A stretch of DNA of 64,000 nucleotides from Kineothrix sp. IPX-CK (GTDB lineage: Bacteria; Bacillota; Clostridia; Lachnospirales; Lachnospiraceae): NCBI RefSeq assembly GCF_039134705.1, contig NZ_CP146256.1, forward strand, positions 806,001 to 870,000, given 5' to 3'. Shown here piece after piece: positions 7,916 to 16,705 of the stretch (its first letter is position 1; each line of letters begins with the position of its first letter). Made by a program: the position numbers and the translations under genes. The notes under the pieces are model-generated. The model was not told where the DNA came from. It did no database searches and worked only from the letters and a program-made list of their open reading frames with translations.

Positions 7916-10377
7916 AGGAGAAGCTTCATCACATAATTGATAGCTTAGGGGAATTGCATTTATGTATTCAAGATTCCATAGATGCCCAAGAGTATGGGCG
8001 TTCACTAGAGTTGCTGGCAGATTGCCAAAAAAGTGCAATTGATGTTGGGCATGTTATTGAAGAGACCGAGGGGGAAGGCTGTGTGACAGTAAGTCTTCTG
8101 GAGGAGTATTGTGAAATCCTTTATCTGGTTAGTCAGAAATTAGATGGTTCAATCGATGGGAAGAGCGCATTATTAATGCTAAAAGATAATTTAGAAAATA
8201 TAAGCAAGAGTGTTACGACAGATATTGCCATTAAGAAAGAAGTGGTATTTTTTCCTTATAAAGCTTCGATGTGGGATTCTTTGGAAAGCATTTATCTGGC
8301 GGCAATAAAGGATTCAAACTGTGATGCTTATTGTGTTCCCATTCCTTATTTCGATAAAAATCCAGATGGAAGTTTCGGGGAAATACATTATGAAGGAAAT
8401 GAATATCCGGCAAATATTCTGATAACCGATTGGAAGGCCTATTCCTTTGAAGAAAGAATGCCGGATGCGATTTATATTCATAATCCGTATGATGAGTATA
8501 ATTATGTGACGAGTGTTCATCCGAGATTTTATGCGAGTAATCTTTATAAGTATACGAATATGCTAGTGTATGTTCCTTATTTTGTATTACCGGAAATTGA
8601 GCCAAATAATCAAGCGCAAATAGATAAGATAAAACATTTTTGCTATACGGCGGGCACTATTTATGCTAATAAGGTTATTTTGCAATCGGAAAATATACGG
8701 CAGATATATATTAATGAGTATCTGAAAGAGATGGAAGAGCGGGGAAAGAAGATTGATAGGAAAGTTTTGGAGAAGCGGTTCGTAGAAATGGGTTCTCCAA
8801 AATTCGATAAAGTCCGCAGAATGAGAAAAGAAGATTTTGAGATTCCGGAAGAATGGTTAACCATTATGAAGAAGAAAGACGGTAGTTGGAAAAAGGTTGT
8901 TTTTTATAATATAGGTATAAGCGAATTGCTTCAATATAAAGAAAGAATGCTGAGCAAAATAAAATACGCTCTTGAAATTTTTAGCAAATATAAAGAGGAT
9001 ATAGTATTACTTTGGAGACCGCATCCGTTGATAGGGGCGACTATTCAATCGATGTGTCCTGAATTGACAAATGGATATCAAGATATCATAACAAAATATA
9101 AAAAAGAAGGATGGGGTATCTATGATGAGTCGACGAACATGGATCGAGCGGTAGCTTTATCGGATGCTTTTTATGGAGATAGCGGGTCTGTAATGCAATT
9201 ATTTAGGCATGTAGGTAAGCCGGTTATGATACAAAGTGCATTAGAATTTCAACAAAAAAAAGTGCCACCTTTTGAAGCGGCTGTGGATACGGGCGATTAT
9301 TATTGGTATGTACCAACATTTGAAAATGCACTTTATCGCATAAATAAAACGACTAATACGATAGAGTTTGTTACAAAATTTTTTCATGAAAAAATAAAGG
9401 CACTTCTGTTTTCAAAAATAGTTTCTTATAAAAATATGTTGATATTTATACCTAATTTGGCAGATTATATAACGATTTTTACACCAGATAATAATAATAT
9501 GTATAAATTAGATTATATTAAAGGGCGTTCTATACTTAGCCAGGGAAATAGATTTGGGTCTGCTATTTTAGACGGAGACAATTTGTATCTTATTCCAATT
9601 ACCATTAAAGAAATAGTTGAAATAAACTTAGAAAATTATGACATGAAGTCTTACGATATATCTTTCGGAGAGGTAGAGGAATCGGTTCTTTCTGTGAAGT
9701 TTTGGATTTTTTCTTGGAGATTTCCAATTCAAGTTGGGAGAAGAATTTTCATTCCGTTAATGCATAATAAAGGAATTCTAATTTTTGATTTGGATAGTAA
9801 GAATTTTGAACAAATCTTTCCGGGAAATTTAAAGTTGGCATTCGAAAGCGTATTTTATGTAAATAATAGATTTTGGTTAATTCCAAGCGATGGAAAAAGA
9901 GTTTATATCTGGAATCCGGTAAAGAATTTAATAGAAAAAGAAATGGATATGCCATCTGGTTTTTTGGGGAGCACACCGGATAGTATTAGAAACTTTGGTG
10001 TAAGTGGAATAAAAGATGGGATAATTTATTTATTTGCAATGAAAGCAAATATGAGCATTGCAATAGTTACAGATGGAGAAGTAGTGTATAAAATTGACGT
10101 AGAAGAAAGTATGCGAGTAGAGGATGACTTCTTGGATTCGAGGTATAAATATAGCCATTTTTTTGATTTTAATAATAGATTAATTGTGCAGTTGGGAAAA
10201 AGCGGAAAGTTTTTGGAGATAGTGAAGAAGGAAACAAATATATATTTAGAACAATTAAATGATAATACGAATTTTTCTGCACAATCCTTACATAAAAAGT
10301 TGGAGCTCCTTGAAGGTATAATATTGGAATCGGAAATTCCTCAGAGTTATTTTTTGAATTATATAAAAGAAACTTAA
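7900..10377 (+). CDS. TagF-like polyol-phosphate transferase with propeller-like C-terminal half
   Basis: An 825-residue protein with no membrane segment. Residues about 105-460 resemble the CDP-glycerol glycerophosphotransferase (TagF/Glyphos_transf) fold: VVFFPYKASMWDS, HNPYDEYN, then the C-terminal active-site block LLWRPHPL near residue 368 and SDAFYGDSGS near 424. The RPH and GDSGS motifs are those expected. Residues about 465-800 are a series of short beta-type repeats (WYVPTFENALYRI, LYLIPITIKEIVEI, FIPLMHNKGILIF, FWLIPSDGKRVYIW) like Kelch or WD propeller blades. With two CDP-polyol-forming enzymes upstream, it probably adds polyol phosphate to a glycan at the inner membrane face. The start is poor: AAGGA touches the ATG, a result of the repeat-mediated rearrangement. 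Confidence 0.72.
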   Translation: MRKWQQEKLHHIIDSLGELHLCIQDSIDAQEYGRSLELLADCQKSAIDVGHVIEETEGEGCVTVSLLEEYCEILYLVSQKLDGSIDGKSALLMLKDNLENISKSVTTDIAIKKEVVFFPYKASMWDSLESIYLAAIKDSNCDAYCVPIPYFDKNPDGSFGEIHYEGNEYPANILITDWKAYSFEERMPDAIYIHNPYDEYNYVTSVHPRFYASNLYKYTNMLVYVPYFVLPEIEPNNQAQIDKIKHFCYTAGTIYANKVILQSENIRQIYINEYLKEMEERGKKIDRKVLEKRFVEMGSPKFDKVRRMRKEDFEIPEEWLTIMKKKDGSWKKVVFYNIGISELLQYKERMLSKIKYALEIFSKYKEDIVLLWRPHPLIGATIQSMCPELTNGYQDIITKYKKEGWGIYDESTNMDRAVALSDAFYGDSGSVMQLFRHVGKPVMIQSALEFQQKKVPPFEAAVDTGDYYWYVPTFENALYRINKTTNTIEFVTKFFHEKIKALLFSKIVSYKNMLIFIPNLADYITIFTPDNNNMYKLDYIKGRSILSQGNRFGSAILDGDNLYLIPITIKEIVEINLENYDMKSYDISFGEVEESVLSVKFWIFSWRFPIQVGRRIFIPLMHNKGILIFDLDSKNFEQIFPGNLKLAFESVFYVNNRFWLIPSDGKRVYIWNPVKNLIEKEMDMPSGFLGSTPDSIRNFGVSGIKDGIIYLFAMKANMSIAIVTDGEVVYKIDVEESMRVEDDFLDSRYKYSHFFDFNNRLIVQLGKSGKFLEIVKKETNIYLEQLNDNTNFSAQSLHKKLELLEGIILESEIPQSYFLNYIKET

Positions 10378-10438
10378 ATAATTTTCTTTTATACAAACTG
10401 TAATGGTCACCTTTAGGACAGGAAAACGAGGGACAGAT

Positions 10439-11254
10439 ATGGATATGGTGCGAATTAATAAAATATATTCGATTTTCGGATTATCGGGAATAAAATATTT
10501 CTTGGCATACTGGATGCATACACATATTTATGTAAGGTATCTAAGTAAACGTACTATTTGTTTGAGATATAAAAATAGAAATCTCTATATAAGGCTTTTT
10601 TCCAGAGATTTGGATTTTGTAGAATCTATCTTAATTGGCAAGAAAAATCGAAGACATATATATAAAGGCGAATACGATATAAATTTGAATTTAGAGTTTA
10701 TAGATATTATCATTGACTGTGGTGCGAATATTGGATTATTTTCAGTTCTATATGCGTTAAAGTTTCCAAATAAAAAAATAATTGCAATTGAACCAGAGAA
10801 AGATAATTATCATTTATTAAGAAAGAATACCAAAGATCTAAAAAATGTAGAGTGTTTACAAATGGCAATATGGTATCGAGACAGTAAAGTTAAAGTATAT
10901 CCAAGCAGAGTAAGAATGGAGATTAGTAATACATACAGCGAAGGTGCGTGGTATGTGGGAGAAACAGATATAAAAGATAAAGAGGGCATACAGGCAATTG
11001 GGGTGTCTACTTTAGTGAGAAAATATAACATAGGGAATTTTTTTATGAAAATGGACATTGAAGGTGCTGAGCATGAAATTTTTACATGCAATAATTATAG
11101 TTGGTTGCAAGGGTGTAAGGTAATGATTATTGAAACCCACGAACGTTTTCGTTTGGAGTATAAAATAGATAACGAGGTTGCGCAGACATTAGGGCAATAT
11201 GGACTTTATAAAATACGAACAATAGGAGAAAATAAAGTATATATAAAAAAATAG
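10439..11254 (+). CDS. FkbM family methyltransferase
   Basis: The start is taken at ATG 10439, 6 bases after GAGGGA; an in-frame ATG at 10403 lacks a ribosome site. The product has 271 residues. The SAM-binding signature IDCGANIGLFSVLYA, the acidic end of strand two (IAIEPEKDNYHLL) and the FkbM tail FFMKMDIEGAEHEIF are all present. FkbM enzymes O-methylate sugars or attached groups in capsules, O-antigens and natural products. The protein is soluble and should act in the cytoplasm on a glycan intermediate. A second FkbM gene lies at 20638-21729 but carries an extra N-terminal module, so the two are not simple duplicates. Confidence 0.85.
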   Translation: MDMVRINKIYSIFGLSGIKYFLAYWMHTHIYVRYLSKRTICLRYKNRNLYIRLFSRDLDFVESILIGKKNRRHIYKGEYDINLNLEFIDIIIDCGANIGLFSVLYALKFPNKKIIAIEPEKDNYHLLRKNTKDLKNVECLQMAIWYRDSKVKVYPSRVRMEISNTYSEGAWYVGETDIKDKEGIQAIGVSTLVRKYNIGNFFMKMDIEGAEHEIFTCNNYSWLQGCKVMIIETHERFRLEYKIDNEVAQTLGQYGLYKIRTIGENKVYIKK

Positions 11255-11319
11255 ATTAATTATCATCTTTAAAAAGTATTGCATGTTAAATTGTTTGAAA
11301 GGTCTAAGAGGGATAAAAG

Positions 11320-12552
11320 GTGACAAATTTTTATAATGATTTTATGATGATGATAGAAAGTAAAAAAGTTATATGTTTCGGAGCGGGAAAAAGTGCAGAA
11401 CGGATTGTAAATGAAATGTCATTAACCAAAGATAATATTGAAGGGTTTGTGGATAGCAACATTGCTTTATGGAATACAACAATACAAATTCCCCGAGTAG
11501 GCATATTTCCAGTTTATTCACCTCAATTTCTTGAAGACTTGAATCCCGAGAATTATATTATACTGATAACAAGTATGTATTGGGAAGAAATAATAAAATA
11601 TATAAATAATAATTTTAATAAGAAATACCGCATTTTTCATTCGCCATGTGTAAGGGAACATGTTTTAGGAAGTAAAGAATTCATGGAAACAAGATATATT
11701 GATCCTTGTATTAATAGATATCAGCGATATTGTAAAGAATTTTTATTGCTGAATGATAAAGAAATAGAAATGGAGACTAATAATTTACGTCAAAGATTAA
11801 TAAAAGATGATTATGTAGTAATTCCAAGGATGCCAATTATTCTGTCTACTAAATGCACTCTTCGATGTAAAGAATGCAATAATTTGGTTCCATATTTTAA
11901 TAATCCAATAGAGTTTTCGGCTGAAGAAATAATAGATAATATTACAAAAGTAGCCCATGCTGCTGATGAATGGATTTATTGTGAATTGGTGGGCGGGGAG
12001 CCTTTCTTATATAAAGAATTACCAAAGGTTTTAAATTATGTGCTTGAACTGAAAAAAATCAGAGCTATCGAAGTAACAACAAATGGAACTGTTATTCCTT
12101 CAAAGGAAGTTCTTGGCTTGCTGGCGAATGAAAAAATAATTGTAAAGATAAGCGATTACGGAAAATACTCGAATATTCCCAAATTAACAAATATATTTGA
12201 AGAAAATCACATTAAATATACGGTATATGAAGATATGCAATGGATTAAAGCTGGGGGATGCGATAAGAGGAATCGGGATTTGCGAATACAAATATCACAG
12301 TATATGCAATGTCCGGCCAGCCATTATTGCCATACCTTGATGGGAAATAAAATTTTTATCTGCTCGCGAGCAGCTTCACTATATTATTTAGAAATCTTAA
12401 AGGAAGATAATGAATACATATTGATAGATAATAATAGGTTAAAAGAAGATATTAAAGGACTATATTTAAAGCCGCAGTGTACAGCTTGCGATTATTGTGA
12501 TATGTATATTCCTGAGCAAATTATGATATCAGCAGCGGAGCAAAGAAAATAA
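11320..12552 (+). CDS. Radical SAM protein with N-terminal Rossmann-like module and SPASM-like tail
   Basis: The start is GTG 11320, 6 bases after AAGAGGG; 410 residues. Residues about 10-120 are the shared nucleotide-binding module (VICFGAGKSAERIV, GFVDSN). Residues about 165-300 form a radical SAM domain: the cluster motif CTLRCKEC (CX3CX2C) near 184, ELVGGEPFLY as the GGEP SAM site, and EVTTNGT. Later cysteines (CPASHYC, then CTACDYC) look like an auxiliary cluster domain of SPASM/twitch type. Such enzymes modify sugars, peptides or alcohols by radical chemistry. Among glycosyltransferases, a sugar dehydration, epimerisation or dehydrogenation is plausible but not shown. A gap of about 65 bases on each side separates it from its neighbours. 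Confidence 0.8.
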   Translation: MTNFYNDFMMMIESKKVICFGAGKSAERIVNEMSLTKDNIEGFVDSNIALWNTTIQIPRVGIFPVYSPQFLEDLNPENYIILITSMYWEEIIKYINNNFNKKYRIFHSPCVREHVLGSKEFMETRYIDPCINRYQRYCKEFLLLNDKEIEMETNNLRQRLIKDDYVVIPRMPIILSTKCTLRCKECNNLVPYFNNPIEFSAEEIIDNITKVAHAADEWIYCELVGGEPFLYKELPKVLNYVLELKKIRAIEVTTNGTVIPSKEVLGLLANEKIIVKISDYGKYSNIPKLTNIFEENHIKYTVYEDMQWIKAGGCDKRNRDLRIQISQYMQCPASHYCHTLMGNKIFICSRAASLYYLEILKEDNEYILIDNNRLKEDIKGLYLKPQCTACDYCDMYIPEQIMISAAEQRK

Positions 12553-12626
12553 TGTAAAAATTTTAGAATATTTAATATAAATAAAAAATAGTTAGTAATT
12601 TACTTACGGAGGAATGACAGACAAAT

Positions 12627-13517
12627 ATGGCTAGGGTTAGTGTGATAATGTCGGTTTATAATGAAGAAAAATATATATGCGAATCTATAGAAAGTATTTT
12701 GAATCAGACTTTCGTGGACTATGAATTCATTATTATTGATGATGCTTCTACAGACTCAACTGTATCGTTAATTGAATGTTATAAAGATATGCGTATAAAA
12801 TTAATAAAAAACACTAAAAATCGTGGTCTGACAAAAAATTTAAATGCAGGATTAAAAATAGCAAAAGGACAATATATCATTCGTATGGATGGTGATGATG
12901 TAGCATATCCAAATAGAATAGCAGAGCAGGTTGATTTTATGGATCACCATCGTGAGATAAAGTTAGCCAGCTGTGGATACAGAATCATTGGAAGTGCAAG
13001 AAAAACGGTGTCTTGTAAGGTATCTTGTGACGAGATAAGAGCGATGCTGATTTTTAACTCAGTGCTTCCACATCCAGGTTTTATATTTGATAGGAAGGCG
13101 ATGAATGATGTTGGTATCAGATACAATGAAAGACTAAAATATGCACAAGATTATGACTTTCAATCTCGTGTAGTCAAAATTTATGATTTGGCGTTTATGC
13201 CTCAAGTGCTATTTGACTATCGCGTTAGCAAGAAACAGATTTCGGTAGCCAAGTTTGAACAGCAACAAAAGTGTGCCAATTATATTAGGATGAAGGAATT
13301 ACAATATCTTGGAATAAATAAAATGCCAATAAGACCTGAAGTTTGGAGGGCATTCTCGAGAAGTGAGGATAGAGTGTTTTCATTGGAAGAGAAATATAAG
13401 GTATTTGTTATGACTATGAGGATAACTAATTTGTGTAAAGAAAAAGAAATGTATAATGAAAAAGCAGTGAAAGAAGTATGTAAAAAGAAATTACAAAAAT
13501 TTATAAAAATTATGTAA
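12627..13517 (+). CDS. GT2 family glycosyltransferase
   Basis: 296 residues. A classical GT-A fold GT2 domain fills the first two thirds: VSVIMSVYNEEKYI at the N-terminus, IIIDDASTDST, the DxD-type metal site RMDGDDVAYPNR near residue 90, and the LPHPGFIF and YAQDYDF acceptor-side motifs. An acidic catalytic base is likely in AQDYD. The gene follows a ribosome site ACGGAGGAATG and is 21 bases ahead of another GT2. No transmembrane helix is present, so it is cytoplasmic. The pattern with ARVSVIMSVYNEE and IRMDGDD resembles enzymes that transfer hexoses in capsule repeat units; the donor sugar cannot be assigned. Confidence 0.85.
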   Translation: MARVSVIMSVYNEEKYICESIESILNQTFVDYEFIIIDDASTDSTVSLIECYKDMRIKLIKNTKNRGLTKNLNAGLKIAKGQYIIRMDGDDVAYPNRIAEQVDFMDHHREIKLASCGYRIIGSARKTVSCKVSCDEIRAMLIFNSVLPHPGFIFDRKAMNDVGIRYNERLKYAQDYDFQSRVVKIYDLAFMPQVLFDYRVSKKQISVAKFEQQQKCANYIRMKELQYLGINKMPIRPEVWRAFSRSEDRVFSLEEKYKVFVMTMRITNLCKEKEMYNEKAVKEVCKKKLQKFIKIM

Positions 13518-13538
13518 GTCTAAGAGTTAGGAGCATCT

Positions 13539-14516
13539 ATGCATGAAAATCAGGATAAGCTAATTAGTATTATTATTCCAGTCTATAATGTTAAAGATTA
13601 TTTAGAGAAATGTATTATTTCAATACTGAACCAGACACATACCAAAATTGAAGTAATTATTATTGATGATGGCTCTGACGATGGCAGTTCAGAAATATGC
13701 GATGAACTTGCCATAATTGATAAACGAATTAAGGTATTTCATAAGAAGAATGGAGGACCCTCCAGTGCCAGGAATATGGGATTACAGTATGTAGAAGGAG
13801 AATATATTGGTTTTGTGGATAGCGATGATTACATTAGCGAGGACATGTATGAATCACTCATTAGCTATATGAAACAGGGTATAGATATTGTTACTTGTGG
13901 AAGGGTTATTGTTTATCCTGAAAGTTATAAAAAGAAGCGAGTGGTATATGCAACATCAGGGATAAGAAAAATGACAAGGGAAGAGGCTCTAGAAGAAGCA
14001 CTTCAATTAAAGGCATTAAGCTTTTCCGTTTGTGACAAATTATTTCGCAGAGAGATATTGGAAGGGATTATTTTTCCGATAAAAAAAACAAGTGAAGATT
14101 TACCATTTGTATATTCGGTATTAAAAAGAAGTCGTTTTATTATAAATATAGGACAAGCAAAATACTTTAATTATCAAAGACAAAATAGTATTTCAAGAAG
14201 TGAATTTTCCAAGCGCAGAATAGATTTTGTATTATTTTCAAGAGATATTTTATCAGATGTAAATTATCATTTTCCGAGATTATTGAAACAAGCGGAAGCG
14301 ATGTATATAAAGAATATAATTATTACTATAAGGAATATTGAGAACAGTAGCAATAAAGATAAATTTTCCGAGCAATCCCGGCGTTTATATAAAGTGGTTA
14401 GGAGAATGAGCATTCGAATATTAAATAACCAGTTTATTGAAGGTGCTATCAAGAAAGAATTATTACATCTTCTATTGCGAAAGTTATTTCATTTCTCTGG
14501 AGGCATAATGGAATGA
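13539..14516 (+). CDS. GT2 family glycosyltransferase (EpsJ-like)
   Basis: 325 residues. It starts with ISIIIPVYNVKDYL, followed by IIIDDGSDDGS, the GGPSSARNMGL block and the metal site GFVDSDDYI, all hallmarks of the GT2 group that includes EpsJ- and CPS-type transferases. The C-terminal third is basic and helical, without a clear membrane segment. Its last four bases overlap the following GT4 gene (ATGA), so the two are translationally coupled. It probably adds one sugar of the repeat unit. Confidence 0.85.
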   Translation: MHENQDKLISIIIPVYNVKDYLEKCIISILNQTHTKIEVIIIDDGSDDGSSEICDELAIIDKRIKVFHKKNGGPSSARNMGLQYVEGEYIGFVDSDDYISEDMYESLISYMKQGIDIVTCGRVIVYPESYKKKRVVYATSGIRKMTREEALEEALQLKALSFSVCDKLFRREILEGIIFPIKKTSEDLPFVYSVLKRSRFIINIGQAKYFNYQRQNSISRSEFSKRRIDFVLFSRDILSDVNYHFPRLLKQAEAMYIKNIIITIRNIENSSNKDKFSEQSRRLYKVVRRMSIRILNNQFIEGAIKKELLHLLLRKLFHFSGGIME

Positions 14517-15709
14517 ATATTGTATACGTTACCGGGCTATTTGCCCAGAAAAATGAAGATATTTTGGGAGGGATGCCTAGATATATATATAAAATAGGAG
14601 TCCTAATGCAAGAAAGAGGACATAATATTAATATATTAACCACAGGGCATAAAGATAGGGTGTGGAATTATCAGGGGATTGAAGTTCATACAATTTGTTA
14701 TACGCCAATATGTTCTGAGAATAGATTTGTAAAATATATTTTGAATCCCATGAAAAGAGATATATCGTTTAATAATGCTTTAAAATCAATGAATCAAATA
14801 AGAAAAATTGATTTAGTGCAATATGCGGGTTGGTTTGGTGTAGGAATATTATATAATAGAAAGATGCCTTCTGTTTTGAGGATATCAACATATTCTAGAG
14901 TTCAGCTGAGTACGGAATATTCGAAACAGGAACTTGATATTATGTCTTGGTCGGAAAGAATGGCGGCTAGAAATTTTGATGGGATTTTTGCTCCAAGTAA
15001 AGTTACAGCACAAGTATTTTCCGTAGATGTAAATAGAAAGGTATCTGTAATAAGAACACCATTTGTTATTGATCTTTCGGAAGATGAAGAAGATCAAAGT
15101 GTATGGGAAAGAAAACTTGAAGAAAAAAAGTATTTTCTTTTTTTTGGTAGAATATCAAAGGATAAAGGAGTGGTTACTATTGCAAAATGTATTTATAAAT
15201 TTTTGCAGAAATATCCGGACTGCTATTTTGTTTTCGCAGGAAATGTTGCGTACGGTATAAATGGGTTTAATTCCTTGAAATTGGTAAAGCGGATGGCAAA
15301 AGAGTATAATGATAGAATCATATATTTAGGGCAACTAGAGCATAAACAATTATATCCTATAATAAGAAAAAGTATAGGTGTGGTTATGCCCTCAATAATG
15401 GACAACTTACCCAATTCCTGCTTAGAAGCATTATATTTAAATGGAATAGTAATAGGTACCAGGAAATCCAGTTTGGATGAAATTATTAGAAATCAAATAA
15501 GCGGTTTATTGATTGAAATCGATAATGAAAGGCAACTATTAACATGTATGTCCAATGTTATGGAGATGAAAGAAGATGAAAGGAAAAGGATGAAGGAAAA
15601 TGCGATAAAGGAGTTGGAGAGGTTTGAAGCCAAACGATTAGCTAAGCAATTAGAAAAATATTACGAAGAGATTATAATAGCATTTAGAAAAAGTAAGAGG
15701 ATATTATGA
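14513..15709 (+). CDS. GT4 family glycosyltransferase
   Basis: 398 residues with a GT-B fold. The N-terminal domain begins MNIVYVTGLF and carries GGMPRYIYKIG. The C-terminal donor domain has FFGRISKDKGV near residue 207 and the family motif VMPSIMDNLPNSCLEAL near residue 290, where the EX7E pattern is partly altered (MDNLPNSCLE). The start overlaps the preceding GT2 and the end overlaps the fucosyltransferase, both by 4 bases, forming a tight three-gene unit. Donor and acceptor are unknown. Confidence 0.85.
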   Translation: MNIVYVTGLFAQKNEDILGGMPRYIYKIGVLMQERGHNINILTTGHKDRVWNYQGIEVHTICYTPICSENRFVKYILNPMKRDISFNNALKSMNQIRKIDLVQYAGWFGVGILYNRKMPSVLRISTYSRVQLSTEYSKQELDIMSWSERMAARNFDGIFAPSKVTAQVFSVDVNRKVSVIRTPFVIDLSEDEEDQSVWERKLEEKKYFLFFGRISKDKGVVTIAKCIYKFLQKYPDCYFVFAGNVAYGINGFNSLKLVKRMAKEYNDRIIYLGQLEHKQLYPIIRKSIGVVMPSIMDNLPNSCLEALYLNGIVIGTRKSSLDEIIRNQISGLLIEIDNERQLLTCMSNVMEMKEDERKRMKENAIKELERFEAKRLAKQLEKYYEEIIIAFRKSKRIL

Positions 15710-16581
15710 TTGTAGTAAAAATATATGAGGGATTGGGAAATCAAATATTTCAATATGCTTTTGCTAAATCTCTTCAATTGAAAACGGGACAAAGAGTAAT
15801 ATTGGATTATACTAATCAATTTGATAATTTAGCCAGGAAAAATAGAACTAAAAGAAAATTTCTATTAAATCAATTTCAAACAAGTTTACCATTGTGCAGT
15901 AAAAGTGAACTGGTGACTTGGAATTTTTTAAAGCAAGAGAATTCTGTTGATGCGGCAAGATATCAGCTTGCTCGCTATAGAATAGGCAAAAAAAAATACT
16001 ATGCGGAGTCTATAGATGATGTAACAAATTATAAAGAAGAACTGCAGTATCTTAGAGGTGAATGGTACATAAAAGGATGGTTCCAAAATGAAAAGTATTT
16101 TAGCGATATTCGGGAAATATTATTGGAAGAATTTAGCTTAAAAAATGAACTGAATATTTCATCTTTCTTAAATGAAGTTTTAGTCAATAATAATACTGTA
16201 GCTGTACATTTTAGGAGAGGGGATTACAAAAACGGACATTTTTTAAGCTTAAATTATTATAAAAAATCCGTTGAATATATAGAGCAAAAGGTAGTGAATC
16301 CAATATATCTAGTTTTTTCAGATGATATCAAATGGGTAAAAGAGCATCTGAAAATTGAAGGAAGAGTTATTTTTTTGAATGAAGAGGGTCAATACTGCGA
16401 TTTTGAAGAATTAGTGCTGATGAGTAAGTGTAAGCATTGTATTATTGCAAATAGTACTTTTAGCTGGTGGGGGGCGTGGCTTAACAGGAATGAAAATAAA
16501 ATAGTCGTTGCACCAAAGCCAGAAGCATGGTTTACTAATCAAAAAAATATATTGTTACCTGATTGGAAGACAATTAGATAA
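15706..16581 (+). CDS. GT11 alpha-1,2-fucosyltransferase
   Basis: 291 residues, the usual length for bacterial GT11 enzymes. All three family signatures are present: GLGNQIFQYAFAKSLQ at residues 9-24, the GDP-fucose binding VHFRRGDY at about 167-174 and NSTFSWWGAWL at about 249-259. These enzymes move fucose from GDP-fucose to the 2-hydroxyl of a galactose-like acceptor, giving an H-antigen-like end. No GDP-fucose biosynthesis genes lie in this window, so the donor must come from elsewhere in the genome. The ATG overlaps the preceding GT4 stop. Just after its stop lies the remnant of another gene, a sign that this area has been rebuilt. Confidence 0.92.
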   Translation: MIVVKIYEGLGNQIFQYAFAKSLQLKTGQRVILDYTNQFDNLARKNRTKRKFLLNQFQTSLPLCSKSELVTWNFLKQENSVDAARYQLARYRIGKKKYYAESIDDVTNYKEELQYLRGEWYIKGWFQNEKYFSDIREILLEEFSLKNELNISSFLNEVLVNNNTVAVHFRRGDYKNGHFLSLNYYKKSVEYIEQKVVNPIYLVFSDDIKWVKEHLKIEGRVIFLNEEGQYCDFEELVLMSKCKHCIIANSTFSWWGAWLNRNENKIVVAPKPEAWFTNQKNILLPDWKTIR

Positions 16582-16639
16582 GAGCAAGAAGGTAAAGCGT
16601 CCGATTGTATCTATAGAGGATGCTGTCTATGAGATTTAA
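16580..16639 (+). pseudogene. C-terminal remnant of a Rossmann-module paralogue
   Basis: In frame 2 the bases ahead of TAA 16637 encode SKKVKRPIVSIEDAVYEI. The intact gene just downstream ends SKKIDCPIISLEDILYDV, so 10 of 18 residues are identical in register and both end with a stop at the same place. There is no start or upstream body: the frame enters from the end of the fucosyltransferase. A short frame of 22 codons (16629-16697, MRFKYAIKSGF...) overlaps it and may be the stub of a further lost gene. The fragment probably marks a place where the fucosyltransferase replaced most of a paralogue. Confidence 0.6.
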
Positions 16640-16705
16640 ATACGCTATTAAAAGCGGATTTTTATCAACAGAATATAATAATGAAACGACAAGGTAGGTA
16701 GAACT

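Noticed and set aside
16629..16697. 22-codon frame starting MRFKYAIK as a real small gene
   Set aside because: It overlaps a gene remnant, has no ribosome site of note and no recognisable features; treated as part of the scar.
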